64,000 bases of DNA from Bradyrhizobium sp. JYMT SZCCT0180 (GTDB taxonomy: Bacteria; Pseudomonadota; Alphaproteobacteria; Rhizobiales; Xanthobacteraceae): positions 412,001-476,000 of the forward strand of contig NZ_JAFCLZ010000001.1 in the NCBI RefSeq assembly GCF_018130165.1. The letters run 5' to 3'. Made by a program: the position numbers and the translations under genes. Shown here in pieces: positions 42,230-49,924 of this stretch; positions within the stretch are counted from its first letter, which is position 1, and each line of letters opens with the position of its first letter. The notes below the pieces were generated by a model that was given only the letters and a program-made list of their open reading frames with translations, did not search any database and was not told the origin of the DNA.

Positions 42230-43156
42230 TCAGTTCTTTGCTTCGACGGCGTGCTTCATCAGCGCCTTGTCGCTGAGATCCTGCTGCAGAATCTCGCTGA
42301 GGAAAACGACGAGCGAGTTGTATCGCGAGATGCCCTCGGGCACGGCCAGATCGGGATAATAGCGCTGACGGGAAGCTTCGTAGTGCAGGCGGCCCAACTC
42401 AACATCCCCGCTCGCCGTGCGTTCGATGACCTCGGTGACCTTGCAATCCCCACCAAATGGAACGGGCCTGAGAACAATGGCCGGCGTCCGATCGTCCGGC
42501 GGGTCCGGCAGCGTGCGTCGCCTCAGGCACATGTCGACACGCAGCGGCGCAACCGCAACCTTCCTTTGAACCAGCTTCGGCGTGATGCCGACGTCGGCAC
42601 TGTCGCGCCCGCCGGTACAATTGTCGGAATACTCGGCCAGGGTTTCCCGAATTTCAGGCTTGCGAGAAGTGAAACAGAATCGACCGGCCTCGACCACACG
42701 CATTCCCGTTAGGATCGCGACCGTGTCGGGAACGTCGTAATTGTGATCTCCACACATGTACATGTCCTCGAGGACGAGCAAGTCATGCTTGGCCGATGGC
42801 TTCTTCAGCGGGACATAGCCAGTGGCGCATTCCTTCCGCTTGCTCTGCAAGTATGCATTCGCCCTGGCGCCTTCCTTGAGGTTCTTGTCGATCTCACCGA
42901 CGAGCGCTGCGGTCGCCTGCCCGACGGGCGATAGCGCCACGGCGATCGCCAGCAGCGCGACGCCGATCGCGGCCGGAATTCGGCCGAAGGTCAAAAACCC
43001 GAAAAACAGCAGACCAACGACGCCGACGCTCCAGATGGGCACGACAAACAGAAAGAACCCGGCTGCCGGCATCGCCAGAAACACAATGGGCGGCACAATT
43101 GCCAACACGACGGCCGCGACGAACCCAAAAATCACTTCCCGAAAATATCGCTTCAT
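42230..43156 (-). CDS. Hypothetical membrane protein, cargo of the tRNA-Leu mini-island
   Basis: A 308-residue protein of no family I recognize. It has three hydrophobic helices in the first 90 residues (FGFVAAVVLAIVPPIVFLAM; FFLFVVPIWSVGVVGLLFFG; IPAAIGVALLAIAVALSP). A soluble domain of about 210 residues follows with scattered Cys (KRKECATG, DMYMCGDHNY, RFCFTSRK, DNCTGG, DMCLRRR), likely periplasmic with disulfides. ATG 43156 is used. It is the only substantial gene between the duplicated tRNA ends. Confidence 0.75.
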   Translation of the reverse strand: MKRYFREVIFGFVAAVVLAIVPPIVFLAMPAAGFFLFVVPIWSVGVVGLLFFGFLTFGRIPAAIGVALLAIAVALSPVGQATAALVGEIDKNLKEGARANAYLQSKRKECATGYVPLKKPSAKHDLLVLEDMYMCGDHNYDVPDTVAILTGMRVVEAGRFCFTSRKPEIRETLAEYSDNCTGGRDSADVGITPKLVQRKVAVAPLRVDMCLRRRTLPDPPDDRTPAIVLRPVPFGGDCKVTEVIERTASGDVELGRLHYEASRQRYYPDLAVPEGISRYNSLVVFLSEILQQDLSDKALMKHAVEAKN

Positions 43157-43206
43157 CGAAGGATCGCCGTGCACGTGGACGGAGCCACGTTCGTATCACG
43201 GCAGAA

Positions 43207-43344
43207 TTAACTGTTATGGAATCGGAAGCGTAGAAGCCTATCGGTCGGATTAAGCGCCGCCAGTTCGTCGGCCACGAGGGCATGGAAGCCGCCTTCCGCC
43301 GCTTCGTCCCGCCGTTCCGGCGTCGCTATAGCCAAGTCCGACAT
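43207..43344 (-). pseudogene. Short frame, possible truncated GNAT N-terminus
   Basis: 45 codons starting at ATG 43344. The segment ELAALNPTDRLLRFRF resembles the opening 'LSPxxRxLRF' helix of GNAT acetyltransferases, after which the frame stops. It may be a gene fragment left by deletion inside the island. The evidence is thin: no SD is clear, and it could be chance. Confidence 0.35.
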
Positions 43345-43379
43345 GCCACTTTGTGATGCAGATTCTATGAAACTCCAAT

Positions 43380-43398
43380 GTTGGTATTTGTGTTGGTA
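43380..43398. promoter_or_regulatory. Direct repeat GTTGGTA x2, possible integrase arm-type site
   Basis: GTTGGTA at 43380-43386 and 43392-43398, 12 bp apart, located 62 bp inside the right end of the island. Paired GTTGGTA-type repeats close to integrase attachment sites are, from memory, typical of rhizobial tRNA-integrating elements. Function is inferred from position. Confidence 0.4.
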
Positions 43399-43459
43399 TC
43401 GAGAATTCGAGGCCCGAAGAAACCAAATACAATCAATGCTATGGCTGGCCAATTCAACG

Positions 43460-43485
43460 CCGGCCAGGGGCACCACGCTTCGCCT
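43460..43485 (+). other. attR-like duplicate of tRNA-Leu 3' end
   Basis: Identical to 42093-42118 over 26 bp. Upstream of it the sequence does not resemble a tRNA, so this is only the 3' remnant. The distance between copies is 1,367 bp. Confidence 0.7.
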
Positions 43486-43627
43486 ACGGCTACGTTGGCG
43501 CAGCCACATTCAAATCCATCCTGTGTAGCGGCCAAGGCTGCCCGGCGTAGCCTCTTGCGCAGCGAAGCGATCCCCTCGTAGCGTCTGTCAGGACTGCCAC
43601 CTCGGTCAGAATCACCAGGGCCACCCG

Positions 43628-44092
43628 ATGGACATGCTCGTCAAACTCTATGCGCTGCCGGATTCCCGGCCCGCGTATGATCGATTGCGCAACGCCGGAA
43701 TCGTCATGCGCCGGGCGCTGGCCCCCGAGAAGCACAAGGTCACAGGCTGGGTGCGGCAGAATTTCAGCGAGGCATGGGCCAGCGAAACCGATGTCGCATT
43801 CAGCCGCCAGCCGGTCTCCTGCTTCATCGCGGTCCGGGAGAAAAACATCATCGGCTTCGCCTGCCATGACGCGACCTGTCCCAACTTCTTCGGTCCGACC
43901 GGCGTCGATCCGAAGGCCCGGCAAGGCGGGGTCGGAAAGGCCCTGCTGTTCGCCTGCCTCGAGGACATGCGGCAACAGGGCTTTGGCTACGCCATCATCG
44001 GCGGCGTGGGGCCGGCGGAGTTTTATTCGAAGGCGGTCGGCGCGGTGGCCATCGAAGGTTCGGAGCCGGGGATTTATCGCGGGCTGCTGTAA
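43628..44092 (+). CDS. GNAT-family N-acetyltransferase
   Basis: A 154-residue acetyltransferase. The acetyl-CoA site is in VDPKARQGGVGKALLFACL (Q/R-x-x-G-x-G/A pattern), followed by GFGYAIIGGVGPAEFYSKAVGA. It lies just outside the right end of the island. The start at 43628 is an ATG followed closely by a second in-frame ATG at 43634. The acceptor substrate is unknown. Confidence 0.88.
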   Translation: MDMLVKLYALPDSRPAYDRLRNAGIVMRRALAPEKHKVTGWVRQNFSEAWASETDVAFSRQPVSCFIAVREKNIIGFACHDATCPNFFGPTGVDPKARQGGVGKALLFACLEDMRQQGFGYAIIGGVGPAEFYSKAVGAVAIEGSEPGIYRGLL

Positions 44093-44116
44093 CGCCGCAT
44101 TGCCCGTGGGAGGCTG

Positions 44117-45772
44117 TTAGATCCGGGCGACCGCGGAAGATCGCGCTTGATCGGCCATCTGGGCAGCCCCGCGCGCTTCACCGGAATACGCGCCGGCATC
44201 GGGCACGATCGAGCCCGCCTCGGTTTCCGCCAATTCAGTGCGATTGCGGCCGAGGCGTTTGGCCTCATAGAGCGCCTTGTCGGCGGCGGCGATGAGATCG
44301 CGATGCTTGCTTTCCGCGCCGGGCACCAGGGACGCGACGCCGATGCTCAGCTTGGCATGGCCGCGCTGAGTCTCGTCCGCGCCGCAGCGGACGATCAGAT
44401 CCTCGCGAATCCGCGCCGCCAGCGCTGCCGCGTCGCCGAGCGACGTTTCCGGCAGCAGAACGGCGAACTCGTCACCGCCATAGCGTGCACCGATGTCCGA
44501 GGGGCGCTTCACATTCGCCGCGATCGACGCCGCAATGTCCTGCAACAGCCTGTCGCCAGCCTGATGGCCATGCGCGTCGTTGTAGACCTTGAAATGGTCG
44601 GCATCGATCATCAGCAGCGCGACCGGCGCGCGGCTGCGCATCGCGCGGCGCCATTCATAGGCCAGCGCGCGGTTGAAATGCCGGCGGTTGGCAAGACCGG
44701 TGAGCCCGTCGATCGTGGCCAGAATGGTGAGCTTCTTTTCCGCGGCACTGCGGCGCGCGAATTCGCGATGCAGGAACGCGGCCAGCATCACCGTCACGGC
44801 GCACAGCACGGCCATCAGGACGCCGATCGCGACCGCCTGCCGCCACCACGCCGCAAGGACATCGTCGAGCGATTGGCCGACCACGACGATCAGCGGCAGA
44901 TTACCGACCTGGGTATAGACGAACAGCCGTTTGATCCCATCCGACACCGCCTTCGATTCATAGTGGCCGCTGGAAGCCTTCGGGAAGTGCGTGAACAGTT
45001 CGGCGCGCTTGATGCTGGTGCCGATGAAATCCTGGCGGAACGGCCAGCGCATCAGCACGATGCCGTCGGTGCGAGCCAATGTCACCGTGCCATTGGGGCC
45101 GAGCGAGGCATCCTTGAACATCGCCTGGAAATGGTCCTGCAGCATGGCCGTGAGCACGACGCCGGCAAAGGAGCCGTCCGGATGCGACAGCCGCCGGCTG
45201 AACGCCACCAGCGAGAGGCCGGTGACACGGGACGCGATCGGACGACTGACGTACAGGCCGGCAGAATCATTGTCTCTGTGAAACTGGAAATAATCCCGGT
45301 CGGACATGTTGTGTCCCGGCGGGATCAGATTCTTGGAATCGTGCGTGATCCGTCCGGTGTCATCGACCACGAACATCGATGTCGGATGACGCGCGGTAGC
45401 GGAATAATCGAACAGCACCAGCTGGCGCATTTCCGGACTGAGACGATCGAGACCGGGCAGCTTCAAGTTGCTCATCAACCCCTCGAGCGAGAGATTGAGC
45501 AGATCCACGTTGCGAGCGATATCGGCCTTGAGCGAATTGGCGAGGCTGGTTGCGACCTCGGTGGCACGCGCTTCGGTCGCCCGCCGCGCCTCCAGCAGCA
45601 CCCAACCGCATACCGCGGAGAAACTCAGCGCCAGCAGAACGACCGAAATGGTCATCCGGTGATGCGACTGCGTCCATGCCCAACCGGAGCTATCGTCCGC
45701 CTCGGCGGGCTGACGCGACCAGAGCGACTTCCACACCGGTTTGCCCGCTTCCGCTATTGCCACGGAATTCAC
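44117..45772 (-). CDS. Membrane diguanylate cyclase with periplasmic sensor domain
   Basis: A 551-residue protein making c-di-GMP. TM1 lies at about 38-58. A periplasmic dCache/PDC-like sensor (FVVDDTGRITHDSKNLIPPG, MSDRDYFQFHRDN, RTDGIVLMRWPF) runs to about 310. TM2 lies at about 318-340. The cytoplasmic GGDEF domain carries DGLTGLANRRHFN and an intact active site RYGGDEF (GGDEF at about 432-436). The product-inhibition I-site RxxD (RPSD, 423-426) is present at the canonical five-residue spacing. No EAL domain. It is likely active and feedback regulated. Confidence 0.94.
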   Translation of the reverse strand: MNSVAIAEAGKPVWKSLWSRQPAEADDSSGWAWTQSHHRMTISVVLLALSFSAVCGWVLLEARRATEARATEVATSLANSLKADIARNVDLLNLSLEGLMSNLKLPGLDRLSPEMRQLVLFDYSATARHPTSMFVVDDTGRITHDSKNLIPPGHNMSDRDYFQFHRDNDSAGLYVSRPIASRVTGLSLVAFSRRLSHPDGSFAGVVLTAMLQDHFQAMFKDASLGPNGTVTLARTDGIVLMRWPFRQDFIGTSIKRAELFTHFPKASSGHYESKAVSDGIKRLFVYTQVGNLPLIVVVGQSLDDVLAAWWRQAVAIGVLMAVLCAVTVMLAAFLHREFARRSAAEKKLTILATIDGLTGLANRRHFNRALAYEWRRAMRSRAPVALLMIDADHFKVYNDAHGHQAGDRLLQDIAASIAANVKRPSDIGARYGGDEFAVLLPETSLGDAAALAARIREDLIVRCGADETQRGHAKLSIGVASLVPGAESKHRDLIAAADKALYEAKRLGRNRTELAETEAGSIVPDAGAYSGEARGAAQMADQARSSAVARI

Positions 45773-46061
45773 CTTGCAAGACGTTGCCTTCGCCTCTTGT
45801 GCGCCGATGGAACGAGTTCCGCGTTAAAGGCCAAGTGAATTCGCCCCATGTGGTTCACAAATTATTCGCGGAACAGGTTGAAATGGCCTGATCGGGCGAC
45901 TTTTCCGCGGCAGTACGGATGCTTTTTCGCGCCGCACACAAGCAATAATGAAGAACAGCACCGCACGCCGCCAGTGCGGATCGCGCCTGCGCACGGACGC
46001 AAGGTGGTGGAATCGCGTGGCGGATAGGTGAAGCGATCTGGATCGGCAGGCAGTGGATCGA

Positions 46062-46694
46062 TCAGTCCAGATCGAACAATCTGATCCGCGGCGTATCGAG
46101 TCGCGCCGGCTCGGCCGCGAAGACCTGCCGCGGCTCGGTCTCTTCGCGGACCTTCTCCTCGACCTGGCGAAGCTCCTGATCCTGCCGCGGCCGGCGTCGT
46201 TCAACCCATTGCTGACGGCGCTCGGCCTTGCGCTTCTCCTCGGCCGCACGTCTTGCCTCTCGCCTGATATCGGCGTCGCGTGACTTCACGTCGGCGGCGT
46301 CGCGCGCCCTGATATCGCTGTCGCGCGTTCTGGCAAAAGCGGCTTCGGGCGTTTTGACCGGTTCAGGGCTTGTCTTTTCAGACGTTGCTGCCTGCGTCAC
46401 GGGTGCCGCGCTTTGCAATGGTGATGCCGTCGGCGGCGCGCTTGCAGTCGCCTTTTCCATGGACGACGCTTCGGCAGGCCTCGCCGACGTTGAGGCTGCG
46501 CTCGGCGCGGGCTCGGCCGATGCATTCATTGCCGGGATCGGCTTCTCCGACATCCGCAATTCGAGCTTGCTCATTTCGATCTTGGGCGCATGCGGGCTGA
46601 CGATGTTTGAAATCAACATGCCGCCGCCAAGGCCCGCGACAACGGCCGCGACCACGGTTCCCACGCCTGCAAAATATGCTGTCGAAGTGCGCAT
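46062..46694 (-). CDS. Single-pass membrane protein with charged C-terminal helix
   Basis: A 210-residue protein. One TM segment at about 5-32 (YFAGVGTVVAAVVAGLGGGM) is followed by an Ala/Pro/Ser/Thr-rich linker (about 45-125). The C-terminal helix is strongly charged, of the kind IRREARRAAEEKRKAERRQQ, and the protein ends RIRLFDLD. The ATG at 46694 follows AAGGAG. Composition suggests an envelope or cytoskeletal spacer; no family recognized. The 289 bp between this gene and the diguanylate cyclase start (45773-46061) hold no credible gene. Confidence 0.75.
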   Translation of the reverse strand: MRTSTAYFAGVGTVVAAVVAGLGGGMLISNIVSPHAPKIEMSKLELRMSEKPIPAMNASAEPAPSAASTSARPAEASSMEKATASAPPTASPLQSAAPVTQAATSEKTSPEPVKTPEAAFARTRDSDIRARDAADVKSRDADIRREARRAAEEKRKAERRQQWVERRRPRQDQELRQVEEKVREETEPRQVFAAEPARLDTPRIRLFDLD

Positions 46695-46810
46695 CGGCAC
46701 GGCTCCTTGATCCACGCGGGAAAACGCGCGGACAGGACCGATGTTCCGATATGGGAAAATGTGGAAACGATGGAACCGGCGGCGTGCGCTGCGGCCGCCG
46801 CCGCAATCGC

Positions 46811-47515
46811 TCAGATCATGGAGGCTACTTTTTCGAGCCCGATGATGCGGGCAAGCGAGCGCACTTCGCTCTTCTGGTCTTCGCGCAACTGGAACAACAA
46901 CGGCATCGCCGCCGATTTCAGCTGCTGGACTTCTTCAGCCTCGGGATCGATCGGAATGCCGCCCGCCGCGTTGGGATCGGCCTGACGCTTTGCGTGAATC
47001 TTGCGGGCGACAGCCTTCAACGCGGTCTCCACCGGCGGCCAGTAGGATTCCTGCGAAGCGGACAGTTTCAGGCGCTCCTTGATCCCGGCGATCTGGACGT
47101 CGCTGAGCAGCGCGTAGTTCTTTTGCGGGGCAGGCTTCGCGGCGGCCTTGGGCTTGGGCGGTGCCGCAGCAGGCGCCATGGCGGGTGCGGCAACTTTCGG
47201 AATTCCAAGATCGGCCGGCCCGGTCGACGCATAGGCCTGGCGCAATGGCTCGCTCAGTACGGGTGCGGACTGCGGCGGTTCGAACGCGGCCAGCGCCATC
47301 GTCGCAATGGCGAGCTTGTCCTTCTTGCTTTCCTTGTTGGAGACCGGAGCCTGGAAGTCGGCCGGTGCGGAGGCCAGTTCGTAACGCGCGCCGAACAGGC
47401 TGTCGCGGCCGAGAATTGCGGTGGCGGCGGCGCCGACCACGAGGAAACAGGTCAACGCAATAATCGTAATGACTTTGGTCAACAACGTCTCCATTCCGCC
47501 GATCCCGGAGCCCAT
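46811..47515 (-). CDS. Exported/anchored protein with Spy/CpxP-like LTXXQ-type domain
   Basis: A 234-residue protein. The N-terminal hydrophobic segment (VITIIALTCFLVVGAAATAI) is followed by a Pro/Ala/Lys linker. The C-terminal helical domain LLSDVQIAGIKERLKLSASQ...YWPPVETALKAVAR resembles Spy/CpxP LTXXQ helices. Such proteins act as periplasmic chaperones or stress sensors. An alternative start at ATG 47494 (METLLTK) gives a more usual signal anchor; GGAG is very close to the upstream ATG, so the start is unsettled. Confidence 0.7.
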   Translation of the reverse strand: MGSGIGGMETLLTKVITIIALTCFLVVGAAATAILGRDSLFGARYELASAPADFQAPVSNKESKKDKLAIATMALAAFEPPQSAPVLSEPLRQAYASTGPADLGIPKVAAPAMAPAAAPPKPKAAAKPAPQKNYALLSDVQIAGIKERLKLSASQESYWPPVETALKAVARKIHAKRQADPNAAGGIPIDPEAEEVQQLKSAAMPLLFQLREDQKSEVRSLARIIGLEKVASMI

Positions 47516-47690
47516 GGGCTCCAGTCTTTTAACTTTTTGACGCGCCTTTTCGACGCGAACCGGTATCCACGTCGCTCTAAAACGCTACCGAGGATGCCCG
47601 GAAACTGGACGGTAATTAAGGCTTTACCATGCCGCTCAAGGGGTTAGTGCCCCCGGAAAATCACAGGAATCGCGCCGAATCGGCAAAAAA

Positions 47691-47936
47691 TCAGGCCGCG
47701 GCGGCCAGATCATAGGCTTCCTGGATGTCGGCGACGATATCGGAGGCCTCCCAGAGCGCGTCGGGGGCGACCGAGCGCAGGCTGATGGTCCAGTTGCTTT
47801 TGCCGGTGCGGGGCATGCTGACGATGTCGAATTCGACGTTGCGGCAGAGCGGATGCCGGTCCAGCGCGCGGGTCACCCGCCACCTGATCTCGTCGATGGT
47901 GGCCGGGGTTTTGGCATAAAACTGATCGAAATCCAT
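47691..47936 (-). CDS. Small conserved-looking hypothetical protein
   Basis: An 81-residue soluble protein, MDFDQFYAKTPATIDEIRWR then HPLCRNVEFDIVSMPRTGKSNW. No signal peptide or motif is recognized. Codon use is normal for the window and the frame is complete. It is divergent from the membrane protein gene starting at 48057. Function unknown. Confidence 0.7.
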   Translation of the reverse strand: MDFDQFYAKTPATIDEIRWRVTRALDRHPLCRNVEFDIVSMPRTGKSNWTISLRSVAPDALWEASDIVADIQEAYDLAAAA

Positions 47937-48056
47937 CTTGCGCCCCCTTATTTGCGGATCGCCCGGCGGTGCGGCCGGCTATCCTGTGGTTCTATTGTTG
48001 GGGCGGATTTGGTTAATGGCCCGTTAATCCGGGAACGGCACGAGAAACAACCCTGC

Positions 48057-48710
48057 ATGGCGGAAGCAACTCAGGAAGCGACGACCGCCACGGACGGGCC
48101 GTCGGTCCGATCAGCGCTGCTGGCGGCCGCGGGCATTTCGATCGGCACGCTGCTGCTCGCGACCTTCGAATTGTCGATGGCCGACTGGCCGTCCGGCTTT
48201 GTCCTGCTCGGCATCCTGCCGCTGACGGCGCTGGTGTTCTTCGGCTGCGGCCTCTGGACGGCGACGCTGCTGCTTCGCATCCCACGGGGCGGTGCAAAAT
48301 TCGCGATCCCGTTCCTGATGTGCGCGGCGACGCTGGCGCTGCTGGTCTACGCACCCTTGCAGAAAGTCGCGTTGCAACGGAATTTCTCCTGGCACCGCGC
48401 CGATCGCGAACGAATCGTGGCCCGCGTCGAGGCCGGCGAGCTCAAGCCGAACGTCGCCTACAACAAATCCATGATCGCGCTGGGCGCAACCGAGCCCAAC
48501 GTTTCCGCCGGCGGAAACGACATCGTCATCGACACGGTCAAAGAAGGCACCTACGTGCTGTTCCTGACCTCGCGCGGCCTGAAACACTATTTCACCGGCT
48601 TCCTGCACGTGCCGCCGGGCAGCGACCCCAAGGACTTCTTCGAGTTCGACGACAAGCCGCCGAGCCAGCTCGTTCACTACGACGGGAATTGGTATTTTGT
48701 GGCGAATTAG
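48057..48710 (+). CDS. Hypothetical membrane protein with C-terminal soluble domain
   Basis: A 217-residue protein. Three hydrophobic helices fall between residues about 17 and 105 (LLAAAGISIGTLLLATFEL; FVLLGILPLTALVFFGCGLW; AIPFLMCAATLALLVYAPLQ). They are followed by a soluble domain with NDIVIDTVKEGTYVLFLTSR and FTGFLHVPPGSDPKDFFEF. The real start is probably ATG 48057; the frame is open upstream over the neighbouring gene. No known family identified. Confidence 0.72.
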   Translation: MAEATQEATTATDGPSVRSALLAAAGISIGTLLLATFELSMADWPSGFVLLGILPLTALVFFGCGLWTATLLLRIPRGGAKFAIPFLMCAATLALLVYAPLQKVALQRNFSWHRADRERIVARVEAGELKPNVAYNKSMIALGATEPNVSAGGNDIVIDTVKEGTYVLFLTSRGLKHYFTGFLHVPPGSDPKDFFEFDDKPPSQLVHYDGNWYFVAN

Positions 48711-48740
48711 GCGCGCAACAATCCGGAGTCTAGCATCTTG

Positions 48741-48829
48741 CTCGTCATGCCCGGCCTTGTGCCGGGCATCCACGTCTTACTCTTCGCCGCAAAGACGTGG
48801 ATGGCCGGGACAAGCCCGGCCATGACGAG
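48741..48829. repeat. Intergenic palindromic repeat, family E (copy 1)
   Basis: Left arm from CTCGTCATGCCCGGCC to CACGTCTT and right arm from AAGACGTGG to GGCCATGACGAG form a long nearly perfect inverted repeat of about 38 bp each, with inner GCCCGGCC..GGCCGGG stems. A close second copy is at 59057-59146. Placed between convergent genes. Confidence 0.88.
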
Positions 48830-48848
48830 ATAGCGTCGACTGAACGGC

Positions 48849-49832
48849 TTAAGTGATCTGAATTTTCACCGCCGCAGCGCGGTACTCCGCAAGCGTCTGT
48901 GCAACGAGTTCATCGACGCCAAGCACTTCCGTCACGCCCGAGGTGGAATGTCCGGCGCTCCAGATGTCTTTCCAGCGCTTTGGGCGGCTTTCGCGCGCGC
49001 CGATGTCGATGTCCTTGCCAATATCGATGGCGCCGCGCGCCGGCAGATCGTCGGGATCGAGGCCGGCTGCTTCGATTGATGGCCGCAGCATGTTGGTCTG
49101 CAAGCCCGTGAAAGCCGTGGTCAGCAGAATGTCGTCGGCGCTGCTGGCAACCAGCATCTCCTTGTACCTGATATCGGCCATGCTTTCGCGCGTGGCGATG
49201 AACCTGGTGCCCATGTAGGCGAGGTCGCAGCCGAGCGCCTGCGCCGCACGTAAGGCGTGTCCGTCGCTGATGCCGCCGGCGAGCACCAGTGGGCCGTCGA
49301 AGAAACCGCGCACCGCGCGCACGAACACGAACGGGTTGAGCCAGCCGGTCTGGCCACCCGCGCCTGCGGTCAGCAGTACGAGGCCATCAGCGCCGGCGGC
49401 GACCGCGCGTTCGGCATGGCGGATGCTCGCGACGTCGGCGAAGACCAGCGCGCCGACATCATGCAACGGCGCCGCGACCTGTGCCGGCGATCCGACCGAG
49501 GTGATCACTATCTCGGGCTTGTGCCGCAGCAGCACTTCAAGGTCCTGCGCCAGCCGCGCATTGGAGCGATGCACGATCAGGTTCGCGCAGATCGGCGCGG
49601 CGGGCTTTCCGCTCTCGTCCGAATGACGCTGCAAACGGCCTTCGATCTCGCTGAGCCATTCTTCGAGCTGTTCGTGGCTGCGGCAATTCACCGTCGGAAA
49701 CGAGCCGATCACGCCGTTGCGACAGGCGGCGACCACAAGCTCGACGCCGGAAACGAGAAACATCGGCGCCGCGATCAGCGGCAGGCTGAGGCGATCCTGA
49801 AAGCGCGCGAGAAGATCGGTTGTATGCATCAT
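48849..49832 (-). CDS. NAD(P)H-dependent flavin oxidoreductase family (paralogue 2), His to Gln in the catalytic motif
   Basis: A 327-residue FMN TIM-barrel protein related to the enzymes at 5841 and 62004. It shares PMFLVSGVELVVAACRNGVI and ALGCDLAYMGTRFIAT. The glycine-rich motif that normally carries the catalytic histidine (GAGGHxG) reads GAGGQTG, so the proposed general base is replaced. It is divergent from an acyl-CoA ligase gene (49925), suggesting a joint pathway. It may be an enoyl reductase-like enzyme and not a nitronate monooxygenase. Confidence 0.88.
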   Translation of the reverse strand: MMHTTDLLARFQDRLSLPLIAAPMFLVSGVELVVAACRNGVIGSFPTVNCRSHEQLEEWLSEIEGRLQRHSDESGKPAAPICANLIVHRSNARLAQDLEVLLRHKPEIVITSVGSPAQVAAPLHDVGALVFADVASIRHAERAVAAGADGLVLLTAGAGGQTGWLNPFVFVRAVRGFFDGPLVLAGGISDGHALRAAQALGCDLAYMGTRFIATRESMADIRYKEMLVASSADDILLTTAFTGLQTNMLRPSIEAAGLDPDDLPARGAIDIGKDIDIGARESRPKRWKDIWSAGHSTSGVTEVLGVDELVAQTLAEYRAAAVKIQIT

Positions 49833-49924
49833 CGCAACTTGAGCCGTGGCCTTGGTGTGCTAGCGTTGGTTAAACATTGGCATGATCGAGAGCCAATTAC
49901 AAAAGTTGCAGGAGGAATTTTGAG

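Noticed and set aside
42006..42359. Frame reading through tRNA-Leu
   Set aside because: A common artefact of translating a tRNA-Leu gene; the cloverleaf explains the sequence.
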